Below, in pieces: positions 22,033 to 33,252 of a stretch of 64,000 nt of DNA (its first letter is position 1; every line of letters begins with the position of its first letter). The notes under the pieces were generated by a model. The model was not told the origin of the DNA and made no database searches. It worked only from the letters and a program-made list of their open reading frames with translations. The translations under genes were made by a program, and so were the position numbers. The DNA comes from Skeletonema tropicum (Eukaryota; Bacillariophyta; Thalassiosirophyceae; Thalassiosirales; Thalassiosiraceae), in NCBI GenBank assembly GCA_037178625.1, contig CM074131.1, positions 3,162,001-3,226,000 of the forward strand, given 5' to 3'.

Positions 22033-22505
22033 CCCGATCCTGACTGATCGAGCTGCCCTCCTTTTATATACTTTTCCGAGGAGCTCGGGAGAGCAATAGC
22101 TTCCCATGTCTGCAAAGACATTGAAATGAACCGCGTCTGAAAAAGACGTTCATATCATTTTTACCATACATACTTACAAAAGATTCATTTGAACAGCCCG
22201 CTCCTGGGCTGTTTCACGTTGACACTTGCCGATATGAAGGTCTAACCGAAACGAGTTCATTACTCTACTTGTTCAAGTAATTAACGTCCTAATCTAAGTT
22301 GAAAAATATTGTATCATCACTTTCAAATCATACAAATTTCAAGCCAGAGGAACTGAGATATTCATATAGGATACAGCAAAGACAAAGAATAATAAGCCTT
22401 AACTCATGTTACTACCTACATAACTCTTCCGTGAACAATTCGTTCTTGTTGCACGAGCTCCATTTCAATAGGCTAGTGCTAGCGTCTACTCGTCCATTTG
22501 TGGCA

Positions 22506-23081
22506 TTACCTTTTACTGGATTCAGATGCTCTCTTCTCTACTTGAACATCTTCATCCTCGTTAGATATGTAATGGTCATGATCTAAATCGTCAAGCTCCG
22601 ACATCAAATCGTGAAGTAGTAAACTCGGATGTGCTTCCCAAGACAATCTCGTCTTGCGTTGATTGCTTTGCTGTAGAGGACGTGAGTGGTTCCCTCTACG
22701 GCGCTTGGAGACATCTTCATTACCGTTACCTTGGTTGAGATGAAGATTTCTTAGTCCCACACTGCTCAGCGCTCGATTGATTGTGGCAATAGAGTCCAAG
22801 TCGTCATCTGCTTGATCTCCGGCATCATCTTCATCTTCGTCGCAAAGCAGGATAGCCTTCAAGCGGTGGAGATCATTTGAGTAATGTGAAAAGGCGTCGT
22901 CTGGCTGCGTTTCCTCAACAACATTCCTGCGCTTGTTTCCGTCATGGTCATGGCTTTTGATAGGAACAGTGGCAGTGAGACCAACGGCGCCTACCCCTGA
23001 GCATTTATCTGTTGCTTTTGATGCCATATTATTAATGATCAAGAGTTTGACTTCACTTTCTGAAGATAGTGGAGAAGGCAT
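22506..23081 (-). CDS. Acidic hypothetical protein
   Basis: 191 aa in one exon. The N-terminus is Ser/Lys-rich. There are acidic runs at ~80-95 (DEDEDDAGDQADDD) and ~170-180, and a basic KRRRGNHSR patch. The stretch KTRLSWEAHPSLLLHDLM could be a short conserved helix. I recognise no domain. The stop lies directly after AAAAG-GTAATG, which could be a splice donor. Splicing to an acceptor at 22353 would replace the end by eight other residues, so the C-terminus is uncertain. Confidence 0.45.
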   Translation of the reverse strand: MPSPLSSESEVKLLIINNMASKATDKCSGVGAVGLTATVPIKSHDHDGNKRRNVVEETQPDDAFSHYSNDLHRLKAILLCDEDEDDAGDQADDDLDSIATINRALSSVGLRNLHLNQGNGNEDVSKRRRGNHSRPLQQSNQRKTRLSWEAHPSLLLHDLMSELDDLDHDHYISNEDEDVQVEKRASESSKR

Positions 23082-23399
23082 TTATCAAAATAATTACATA
23101 GAGTATCCATGTACTTTTATGAGCATCGACGCCAACACCAAAGCAAGGAACACCCTTGGAACACGGGCGCCAGGAGTACAATACATAATTGGCTGACGTA
23201 GTGGGTCTTCGTGTGGTAGCCACGTCAACGTGCTACGTGAATCGAAGTTCTGTTACTAATATGTATGCTCAAGTTTCTAAGACCTACTGTGGTAGTAGAA
23301 AAGTAAAAGTACGTTGGAATCAGTATGGCAACAGTATAACTCTAACTAAGGATAAAGGTGGTATGTAAGCAGAGTACTGGCATCTACATAACGGTACTG

Positions 23400-24790
23400 T
23401 AAACGCTAACTCTCGCCAAACATTTTTTCATCACCACACACACATCGCACAACTCCACAAATATGATGACCATGGGCACGATGGTATGTTCATGGCGTCC
23501 TATTATACGAAGCCGCCTTTGGGTAAACGCTTTCGCTTTTTTTGCGATCCTCCTGAGAGATACATTTTCTATATAAAACCCCGAAAAGCGCAAACGATTA
23601 CTGAAATGATAACAAATAGAAAAATAATTTATCAACCTCATATTTTCTCGCTGACATTGTCTCAGGCTGCCGCTGCCACATATATCCAAAGCGAGTCAGT
23701 ATAGGTGCCATTGGATCAACTCCGTCCACAACAATCGATCAACTAACATACCATAACCAATTATGACGCAAATCTTAGGCAAAATCGCCACACCCACGGA
23801 GAAAATAATTAATCCAGCCACATCACCTTTTGACTGCCACCAGCCGATCCGTCGCAACTACATGTGCTATAACAGGAGCGGTAGAGACTCATATAAGCCT
23901 CCCAAACCCTCCCCCTCAATCAAATATAATATATAGTGACGTTTGGTACGCTTAGAGCAGATATAAGAGTCCTATTGTCTCCCCAAAACAAAGTGCCAAC
24001 CAGAGCATGTATTCCATCACACACAAAAACAACAATCGACAATAAATTATAATATTATGCCACTATAATCGTCAAAAACACGTAACATACATCCTAATGA
24101 TCATTAGATACATCGGTAGCAGTATGGGCATGTCAATTGTTGGGTTAACTTCGACATTATTAGGTCTCATAATTATGAAATAATGCATCTTTACAAATGT
24201 AACAAATATGGTATATACCACACAATATTGTCAAACCTGAAGCGGTCCATACACCCCCAACATCGTCAGTTATGAAATTTATATATTAAATCATATTTGG
24301 GGTGTTGTAATTGACAGTAAATATGGTTTATTGTTGTGTGTTGATCAAGTGACACATCACACATCTAACAGCTGGGATTCTGGATTAAATATCAATAGAG
24401 AGAGTGGTTCCAGACGTTTCACATAACCTCAGACGTCATTACTGAATTATATACGAGAATTGTTGAGTGACGAACCATATAATACAGCGTATCATTGCCA
24501 AAAGGGCCGTATCAGAGGTGGGCGGAGATGGCCAATTATCATGGCGTCGGTTCTCGTCGGTTGCGACAACAATTTCTCAATGAAGAAATTTATCGTGACA
24601 GGAATTCTCCTCTTTGATATAGCCAATAATACTGAAGAGCGATAGAAGCTCGTATATTGGTCATATTCGAGACGTAAGTGTAGCTGCGGCCATTAATAGG
24701 GGCGGCAGTGCTTCATGGTTGGTGTCAAAAATGCAGGGTTAGGTAGGGTTTATGGGTAGATGTACGTTGGACTAAGCCCTACGTAGGAAT
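23400..24790. repeat. 1.4-kb dispersed repeat, copy A
   Basis: Shares its order of segments with 50340-51720: CGCCAAACA near the start, the YCCTATTGTCTCC block, ATCATTGCCAAAAGG followed by a GGTGG-CG(G/A)AGATG-CCAATT block, and an end near TTAGGTAGG...TGTACGTT followed by a TACGTAGG word. No terminal inverted repeat or ORF is obvious. It may be an old LTR-like or non-autonomous element. The similarity is patchy. Confidence 0.5.
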
Positions 24791-25550
24791 TCAAATCTTA
24801 GAAACTGTGTGCTGACGAATTAACTAGAGCAAGTAAATCACGCCAGTCCAGATTCCAGATTCCGAGCGGCAAAGAACATCCCCCGAAATATTGGCTAGCC
24901 TGAGATTGAGAGGGGGTAAAATAAATACTACATGTGCTTCTAACGCTGTTCGTAGTGATCTATGGGGGGTAAGTTGCTGGGTGGGTGGGATGTGGGATGG
25001 GCTGGATAGGGGTATCTATTCTATGCTAGAGAGAGGGTAAAGCCGTTCAGTATTCGAGATGTCTAATTGCATGTTAAAACATTACATAGCCTACTTAATC
25101 ACGAATCAGGCGTTTAATGTGTTGATGCTTGCGGCACTTCTTCAAGGAAGGCGATCTATCTTACTTGTGAGTACCGGTTCGGCGCGAGGCATGAAAGGGT
25201 TATTTTAGTACCGTCTAAGTATGTTGTATCTTCTCTCTCTTTTACTTCACTGATGCCAAGGCAAGCCAATCGCGCGACCCTCCACTTGGCACGGCCATGC
25301 GCCGATAGATGCGATAATTTCCCAAACCAAAACAACACCGCCCAACGGTTACTCTAGAGAGTACTTCGTATTAAAAGCTTCCGCTGCGCCTGCCCATCAT
25401 TTACAACGACTAGAACATAAACAACACAATAAGACGAGATTAATATATTTCATCATCACAAAAATCGATTGGTGAATAACAAAAAAGCGTCTCCACAAAT
25501 TACATCAAAACACGATCTATCCGAAAAAAGAAAAAAAACAACACAACAAA
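24791..25550. other. Gene-free stretch and promoter of the RNA-binding protein
   Basis: No conserved ORF. The last ~150 bp before the ATG at 25551 are A-rich (long A/C runs), like the leaders of highly expressed diatom genes. Confidence 0.35.
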
Positions 25551-27125
25551 ATGTCCAACATCACATCATGGGCCGACGCCTCCTCCGATGAAGAATCCGA
25601 CGATGAACGAATCGCCCCCCCTCCATCCAATCTTCCCGGCTCTTCCTCGTACCTCAACTTACAGCAGCTAGAGGAAGAGGACGACGATCACGAAGAGGAC
25701 GAGGCGCTGCAGATGGAAAGAGATTTTTCCTTTATATTTGAAAATCCACCTCCGTACACCGCATATTTGGGCAATTTAAGTTATGATATGAAAAAATCGG
25801 ATGATTTGGGTGTGGAGGTGGAGAAATTGTTGGGTTCTCGTGGCTGTGTGGCGAACACTGAAAAGGGGGGTAAGTGGCGGTATAGATTGCCGCTGATGGC
25901 TGGACACATGTTAGAACACATCTCTTGTGTATCTGTGCTCAGTTGGCTTCAGATTCGATGCAGGATAAATTCATATCCTTGTAGTAACTATATTATTCCT
26001 CGTATTTTACTCACCAGTTTCATTTGCCCTTGTTGCTTACACATTTTGATATCGTGCACAGAAAACCAACCAGTTCAATTACGAAACGCACGTCTCATTA
26101 CCGATCGTGCCACCGGCGCATCCCGGGGATACGGCTATGTCGAATTTGACTATCCACAAGAATTAATCGCCTTTATTACACTCACAAGCCCACAGCTTTG
26201 CGGACGCAATGTCAAGGTGGATATTGCTACCGGAACACGAAATGAACGTGGTGGTGGCGGCGGTGGGGGAAATAGGAGGAGAGGTGAGAATAACAGAAAT
26301 AACAGTGGCAGGCGAGATTCGAATAGAGGACCACGTGGAGATGGAAGAGATTCGAACCGTAGGGGTAGTGAGCAACGACAACAATCACAGAAAGAGCTAC
26401 CCAAAGATGTGGGAACTCAGTTTATGGGAGGGAGGTACGCTAGAAGTGAATCTGGAAGGGGGGGAGGTGGATCGATGAGACGCAATGATAGCAGTGTCAT
26501 TCAGGGAAGTGCTGGTGGAGATGCACCTGTGAGACAACGACCATCACTCAAACTAGCCCCGCGTACCAAACCTGTGGATGAGCCTGCGGGGGGATCAACA
26601 CAGGCATCTATTTTTGGTGGTGCCAGACCAAGAGATGAATCGAAATTTATGGAAAAGAAGGAATCGAGTGTGGATGATGCTGCAGTGAAGGAGGCCACGG
26701 GATCAATGAAATCAATGAATGTAAAAGACGAAAGTGGTGACGCTACGAAGGTTGAGGCTACTGATGCGAAAAATAGTGAGCCATCTGAGAAGCAACCTCC
26801 CCGTCGTCAAGATTCGAAAGCAGGCGGCAGAGGCGGTCGAAAAGACGGTCGAAGGGACAACACACGCAAATCAGGGAAAGATGGAGAACGTCGTGGCGGT
26901 GGTCGCGGAGATAAAAACAACCGTGGGGGGCGTGGCGAAGGAGGAAGGAACAATGGAAAGCGAAACTCCACAAAATCCAATGGTGATAGTAGTGAGAAAC
27001 CTCAATCGTCTCTCGCTGCGGCGGTAGCTGCAGGAACAGCTGTGGCGCAGACTGAGACGAAAAAAGCTCCTCCCAAAAAGACCAATTCATTTGCAGCTTT
27101 CATGGATGATTCAGATGAGGATTAG
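25551..27125 (+). CDS. eIF4B/eIF4H-like RRM and RGG protein
   Basis: Exons 25551-25869 and 26062-27125 (phase 1), 460 aa. N-terminal SWADASSDEES is followed by an acidic segment. PPYTAYLGNLSYDM (RNP2) begins an RRM near residue 65, and RGYGYVEFDYP (RNP1) with VKVDIATG ends it after the splice. The PPYTAYLGNL entry and VDIA exit are typical of eIF4H and of eIF4B RRMs, which assist the eIF4A helicase in mRNA unwinding. The remaining ~280 residues are disordered RGG/RDSNRG and KDGRR repeats ending in KTNSFAAFMDDSDED. The 192-nt intron has no in-frame stop and its length is a multiple of three, so unspliced RNA would read through as a 524-aa protein with a hydrophobic insert in the RRM. Confidence 0.85.
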   Translation: MSNITSWADASSDEESDDERIAPPPSNLPGSSSYLNLQQLEEEDDDHEEDEALQMERDFSFIFENPPPYTAYLGNLSYDMKKSDDLGVEVEKLLGSRGCVANTEKGGKWRYRLPLMAGHMLEHISCVSVLSWLQIRCRINSYPCSNYIIPRILLTSFICPCCLHILISCTENQPVQLRNARLITDRATGASRGYGYVEFDYPQELIAFITLTSPQLCGRNVKVDIATGTRNERGGGGGGGNRRRGENNRNNSGRRDSNRGPRGDGRDSNRRGSEQRQQSQKELPKDVGTQFMGGRYARSESGRGGGGSMRRNDSSVIQGSAGGDAPVRQRPSLKLAPRTKPVDEPAGGSTQASIFGGARPRDESKFMEKKESSVDDAAVKEATGSMKSMNVKDESGDATKVEATDAKNSEPSEKQPPRRQDSKAGGRGGRKDGRRDNTRKSGKDGERRGGGRGDKNNRGGRGEGGRNNGKRNSTKSNGDSSEKPQSSLAAAVAAGTAVAQTETKKAPPKKTNSFAAFMDDSDED

Positions 27126-27416
27126 ATTTTGCGTTACGAACCAAACGTGTCTAGTGTTTGTAGATAATGCGTCAGGGTTTACATGAAGACTTCGATAGAT
27201 AAGTATTTGCATGATGGAGGCTAAAACGAAGTAGAAGATTTATTTTAATTACCTATCACTCAACATGCCTTGCTATTTCAACTTGCAGCATGTATTCACC
27301 AAGGAAAAGGACAACGAACTAAGTTATTCTGGACAGTTCCGTTCTCCTCTCTAACTCTAACAACAGACAACAACTATTGCCAGGTCAAGGATGCTGATGC
27401 ACCCGGGCCACATCGC

Positions 27417-30398
27417 TTAGTTAAGGATGGGGAGAAACAAATAAAGAACAGTTGCGGAGATTGCAGCTGCGTAGAAGGACACAACAGACGCGCTTGACTT
27501 ATCAGATGGTTTCGCTGTCATAGTTGTAGGAGGAACCGACTCGTCATCCTGAGTGTGAGACGCCTTGGCAAAATCAAGATTGTTTCCGATGCAGTTGTTG
27601 CAATTGAACATGAAATTGGGGTCAACAGCCATCTTGATTGCCTCGAGACGTTTGAGCAATATTGTTCCGTAGATCACCTCCTGAGAAGAGATGCACTTCT
27701 CCTTGCGCTCCTGGAATGTCCATTCTTGTGGACAAGCCTTCGTCCAGTCTTCCTTCTGGGGACCCATGAGCAAAGGCCCAGCATGGTTCGCCGCATAAAC
27801 AGGAGGGAAGTTGGTCTTGTCGGAAATTTGGTTGGCATACATCTTCGGGAACAGATTGCTCCAAAAGGTCTCTAGATCAAAGAAACCTGTCATTGCAGCA
27901 GCATCGCGCTGAGACTGGGAAAGAGAATTGGCTTGATCGGAAAGGCTGGCAGTATCGACTCCATGTGAAAAGTATGAGGCCGTCCCATTCTCGATGAAAT
28001 AATCCAAATTCTCTTCGCTTTCATCGATCCAAGATTGTGGTACCAAAACGAAACCATATGGATTAGCAGGAAACCATTCAGGTACTGGTTCATCTGGAGC
28101 GTTCTCAGGAAATCGGGTTCCTTTTGCTCTTTCCAATTGAGCCTCGGCATAGCTCTTGGCATCAGGGTGAGCCCTGACAACACATGCTGTATTATTTGAG
28201 GACAAGCTGTTCAGCTTTAGAAACCTTTCCCAAGCACCCAAAACGTCTTCATCTTCGCCGTAGCAATGAAATGGACTCAATGTCACAACCCCAGGAGATC
28301 CACAAGCGAGGCTGCTCTCCTTCGTCACATTCAATTGCGATGGCGTCATCATGTACTTTGCCAAAAACGCATCATATTTTGATGCAACAGGAGAGCACTC
28401 ATTCACTTCTTCTGCAAACTTGAACTGTTTGTAAGGAAGATACTCGTGAAGCTGGAAAGACGCAGATGTCACCACACCCCATGTTCCTCCTCCACCACCT
28501 CTGACGGCAAACCAGAGATCATCGAAATTAATATTGAAGTCTTCGGGACAGGCTTCCCAGATCCATTTCTCCTCGTCTTCTTCTTCAGGGTTGCTTCGGC
28601 ACACTCCTGATACAACTTTGGTGCGAGGAACAACGAATCCATCTGCACTTGCGTCCTCCCATTCAGTAGGGCCGAATTTGACATGATAACCATTGGGCAG
28701 CACCATCTCCACTTGCAGCACCTGGTCTAGGCCCATACCTGATCGATGGAAATAGATGAAGGAGAGAAGAGAGGCAATAGGATTAATCAATACGAATTAG
28801 GAATAGACATGCATGATGTGCACGACACGTCGAGGGAACAGGAAGCAAGTCGAAAGGAAACATATGGTATAGTCACACCTACCATACAATCGACCTGCGT
28901 TTGTACCTGCGTGGCCACCTTGCCAATGCCACCCCACTATAATATTGTTGCATTGACAAAAGGACGATGAAGATAAATGGTTAGAAAGAAGAAGGACGGC
29001 ATCTATTAAGAAAAATATTGCAGCACAACTCACTCGGAGAAACAGTACCAGCTGCGCCACCTACTAAGTGATACTTGAACTCATCCAACGCTGTATTAGC
29101 TTTGTTCACGGCGCGATATACCTTGTCTATTTAGTTAAGAATTACATTGGAGATCGGTGTGTGAGCAAAAGGTAGAGGTTGAGTAGGCTGATGAGTAATC
29201 TTCCTGGAATTGTCACATGACAAAGTAATCTAATTCTAATCAATTACTTACCAAAGTTCTCGCCTCCACCGACACGAATTAGACTGGACTTGCCCCTCGC
29301 TAATGCCAGAAGACACGCCTGATTACTAAAATCATCAGCTGCGGTGGCATCCAAAAGGGTTGTGTCACAGTCCGTGATTCCGTCCCCGTCCGGAGAAGCA
29401 TACTGGACATATCGATTCATATTCAAGAGGAGAGTATTCTTCTTGCTTGATGCACCTGAATAACTATGGCCACTGTTCTTGACGCTGAGCTCAATACCAT
29501 GCTCCTTTGCGAGTTTGACAGTCTTGATAATATCTGAGGCAACTTTGGGAAACAAGACCTTGGAAGGGAGGTTAAGACTAGGATTGGTCTCATCATCCAA
29601 AAAGGATTTCATGAGTTCCGGATCATAACGTTCGTTGGTCTGAATAAAGGTTTCATTCATATGGCCATTATCGCTAGGGCGAGGCCAACTGTTTTCCCAA
29701 CCCCAGTAATAGGAATTCAAGCACATCCCTGAAGGTTGATTAATCAGTGCATGATGAGATGCCTTCGGTTCAGAAAACTCAGGGAGACAATCCTCTTTGT
29801 AGTTCTGCAAGGAGGTGTCGATGAGAGATGCCGATGAACTGAGGCTTGAAGCGAAGCCTTCCCAATCGAGGTCACTGCGCCATCCAGATCCAGCATCGGG
29901 AGTTGGATCAGCGGCGGCGACAAGAGATGGAGACGGGATGCTTGCACATCCAAGGAAAGTGAGTAGGAGGCGATCTGTAGTGTTAGCCTATCCAGCAGAT
30001 TGCTTCTAAGCGAATATTGGTGCTATGATAAAGGTGAGCACAGTTCTGAAATCCTCTCAGTGAGCTGAGTTCAAATCCGGGGTGTATCTTAGTTAGTTTC
30101 GAATCATGGTGCGATGAATGTGTGATATGGAGCCAAAGACCCAAGGAAACTGGATAAGGCAAGTTTTTTGGGGTTAACCCTTCAGCCCAGCTAGAAGTGG
30201 GGCTAACAATTTTTTTTTGTAAAAAATAAGATACAGCACGGATTCGAACTCAGCTCAACGAGAGCAGCATTTTAAGCACCTTTACAGGGTAGTTTACCCC
30301 TGTGGCGGCTGAGAAGCAACAATTGGCAATATATTGGATAGGGTAACACTACAGATCGCCAGGAAGAGACGCTTCGCGGCGTGGGCAAAGGAAGGCAT
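27417..30398 (-). CDS. Secreted FAD-linked oxidase (BBE-type), 5 exons
   Basis: Exons (minus strand) are 30398-30353, 29974-29252, 29126-29034, 28936-28883 and 28738-27417. All introns are phase 1 with GT-AG ends (378, 125, 97 and 144 nt); the product is 745 aa. Exon 1 plus the start of exon 2 encode a signal peptide (RLFLAIYRLLLTFLGCAS). The FAD-binding-4 domain has KNSGHSYSG, whose His could hold the flavin covalently, then RVGGGENFG, HLVGGAAGTVSP, GWHWQGGHAGTNAG and FAVRGGGGGTWGVV. The second covalent Cys of berberine-bridge enzymes is not seen at the usual site. A BBE-type end (DPNFMFNCNNCIGNN) precedes a Ser-rich stretch and a hydrophobic C-terminus, compatible with a GPI anchor. The substrate is unknown; the family oxidises sugars, alcohols or alkaloid-like compounds. 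The first intron is an inverted-repeat element. Confidence 0.85.
29975..30352 (-). mobile_element. Inverted-repeat element forming intron 1 (introner-like)
   Basis: On the minus strand the intron begins GTAGTGTTA and ends TAACACTACAG. Its ends form imperfect inverted repeats of ~25 bp (GGCGATCTGTAGTGTTA...CCTATCC). A second inverted pair lies inside (GAGCTGAGTTC-AATCCG...TGTATCTTA). That second motif resembles a tRNA B box (GAGTTCGAATCC) followed by a T run. The intron is 3-5 times longer than its neighbours. The repeat ends supply both splice sites, as in introner elements. The first and last exon phases agree. Confidence 0.6.
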
Positions 30399-30651
30399 CT
30401 TGGAGAGGAGATAGAGATCGATGTTATCGGTTTTGTTGTTGGTGAATTATGAGAGATCTTTATTGCCTCGTTGCATGCTCTACTTACTTATCGTACCCAG
30501 GGAATAAGTATCTGGAGAGGAACGGAATCAAAACGACCGACGGAGTATCTTTCATTTATTTCACATACGAAGGAGCCAGTACAAATACAAGGATTTTTTG
30601 ATACATCCTATCTATTTAGCCAAATGAAGCAGTTTACCACAAGATTCAAGA

Positions 30652-30952
30652 TATCCCAGATAAATTTCTTACCGGCAATATCGTTGCCGGTTACCGTAGA
30701 AAACATACCAGGCTACGTAGAAATGCCTTACCGGCAACGATATTGCCGGTAAGAAGTATCAATTCCTATGTACCTTCGCCCCCGTTCTACACACTTGGGT
30801 TCGCATCCTCTTTTTTCCCATTTCCCCCTCCGTACGATGTACGTAGGAACAGTACTTTCCTTACCGGCAACGATATTGCCGGTAAAGGCCAGACCGCGTT
30901 GGCGCCAATTTCCTACCGGCAACGAAATTGCCGGTTAAATTTATCTGGGATA
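30652..30952. repeat. Nested palindromic element with four ACCGGCAA...TTGCCGGT boxes
   Basis: Outer 16-bp inverted repeats TATCCCAGATAAATTT (30652-30667) and complement (30937-30952) overlap a TA on each side, consistent with a TA target duplication. Inside are four 21-bp palindromes of form ACCGGCAA-N5-TTGCCGGT at 30671, 30730, 30863 and 30915. The first is inverted relative to the second and third in its core (ATATC/GATAT). No coding content. Confidence 0.8.
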
Positions 30953-33252
30953 CCTTTTCTCCCAATCGCCGGCGCGCCATCACGAGGCTTATTGTCTGCT
31001 GCGAACCTTGGCAGCCATAAGAGAGGTTCCACTGGTATCGTACAAAATTCACGTAGAAACTGCTCACCGTAGGAATTCAACCAAATTTGTATAGGAATTC
31101 AAAACCTTGACGAAACGTGACGCGCCCCCTTCCCGCTAATTTTTTAATTAGTAAAATGCTCTAGCTTTGGATCCGAGCGGCCAAAATTAAGTTTCAGGGA
31201 AGTGGTTTACCTTACATGCTATTCCCGAGATTCTATCCTTTAGGTGACTATTATGTGAGTATATACTGTGCTGGGTAGGTGATGAAAGCGTATATTTTCG
31301 TCGAGCTATGCATTTGAAGGTACCCTCTAGAGCTTCATGCTAGCCTTGATGGCTGATGACCGGCCAAATTTGTCTAGCAAAAAGCTATAGCTGTCTCATC
31401 TCCTTGACTCCATGACGTGGATTTTTTTGTCTACGTAGGAATCGTCCAAGAAGCGGTACCAAAGTGGCGCCAACGATCATCGAGCACATCACCACCATGG
31501 GATTTCCGCCCGAGTAGCGTACTGTACTGAGCGTGGTGCCGTTATATAAAAGATACAATGCTCGAGACGTTTATATAGACACATATGATTGCATGTAGCA
31601 ACTTTATATGTACTAATTTTTACAAATGATGTAAAATAAAAGCCAATTTGTGCACATGAATGTGTATCCTCAACTCTCATGAGCAATGAACGATGGTGTT
31701 ATAACAAATATTTCGGCACTAACGACACCAAACACTGCTAAAATAACGCTTGTAGAGTTATGAAAAGAATGTTTGCATCTTTTTAATGCGGTAATAATAA
31801 TTTATGAGGCCCACAGATCCTTGTCATTCAACACAAACACTTCTGTATGCACATCCATCTACTACAAGAGAATCACTTTGTGCATTCCAATGATGTCAGT
31901 AGTGATCATATGCAGCTCTATCCGTCGAACATTACTTCATTGAAACCAAAGGGCCTTAACAAGTCGTTGAAGATTCCACTCCGATCAATTCAGAGCAATG
32001 TAGCGCCGTAACAATAGCCTTCTTCGGAGACAAAATGTGCACCTATTCCACCCTAATCGAGCTTTAAGTCACCCAACTACGACCTTATCTCTTCAATCAA
32101 ATACAATAGTTGTTGTGTCATTGTTGTCAGATGGTAATGTTGATTTGAATAACGAATCCATTGGAATTTGTTCGAGGAATGGCCATGTGTTGGGCGATGG
32201 TGACACCAAGGCTGAGTTCGCCGATGGTGGTGTAGGCAGTGAAATCGATCTCAATTGTCAACTTCACGGTACAAAGCGATCCTTACATATTATTGAGAGC
32301 TCATTTGTCGTGTTTAGTTGTCTCGTCATGATTAGAGGTCGGAATAGAACAACGAAATGGGTGACATTTGTTTGTAATTGATGATGTGATGTGTAGCAGC
32401 AATGTTGGTGCCCGACGGAGTGCTATGGCCATATGAAGTCACTAACAATGAACCACACCGACACTAGATGTCTATATGTAGAAGTAGCGGTGATAATTGG
32501 CGGAGAGAGGACGATCTCCGAGGTGTTACAGGCGTAGTATCGGACGACACATCGGGAGATTCGGCTTCTTCTGGTTGACTTTTTCTCATGTGACGCTTAG
32601 ATGGGGTACCAAAAAGTGCATTACGTGGCCTAGCCAGTAAGTTTCCTCATAGCTTCAGCTGCATACAGTTATATAGCACGAAATGCAAATCTGTGTACTT
32701 CAGGAGATACGATTTTTACCGCTATGCCATCAACATGGTGTTTTGGTTCACTTCCTCATGATGTGTGATGATGTTTTTGCTGCGAAATCGTGCATGGAGC
32801 AAAAGAGGCGGGATTTTTTGTGAAATACATATTTTATTTTTCTAATTTCGGCGGAAAGGGAGTGCCGTTATCTATCTTGTATGACATATACGTAGGAATC
32901 AATTTGACGGAGTCGAGGAGGAGACAGCTATAGTGTACTCTCACACAAGGGTAAACGCAGTAAGTAGGAATCCTAACCTCATCTGGGACACGCATTCGAA
33001 TTCTCTCGACGATCTGACGGACGGACCCCGCCCCCGAGACCATCCATCCACCATCCACTCAACCAAGGGCACTCAACATCATTACTCCTACATGGCTAGT
33101 ATCGTACCTCGCTGCACCCGCGCGCGTGTAGAGGTGCTTATCATCAAACTCGAAAGAAGAAAAAGAACATCACACCAACATCATACTTCTGTTGACAGAT
33201 CAATCAAACTTATCGACGCGAATTACTCCAGCATCACTGCAAATTCACAAAC
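30953..33252. other. Low-gene block
   Basis: About 2.3 kb without a supportable gene. It holds three copies of the CGTAGGAAT word (31068, 31432, 32889). Short open frames at 32037-32381 and elsewhere lack family motifs. The last ~150 bp are A/C-rich leader of the next gene. Confidence 0.4.

Noticed and set aside
26150..26404. Antisense Ser/Pro-rich ORFs opposite the RGG region
   Set aside because: They are shadows of the biased RGG/RDSN codons in the real gene.
25551..27125. Uninterrupted 524-aa ORF as the native protein
   Set aside because: The middle 64 codons start with GTAAGT, end with CACAG and break the RRM; removal restores RNP2-RNP1 spacing.
30190..30330. tRNA-Leu gene inside the FAD-oxidase intron
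   Set aside because: There is a TTAAAAT loop and GTTCGAATCC, but the anticodon stem mispairs and the acceptor stem is missing.
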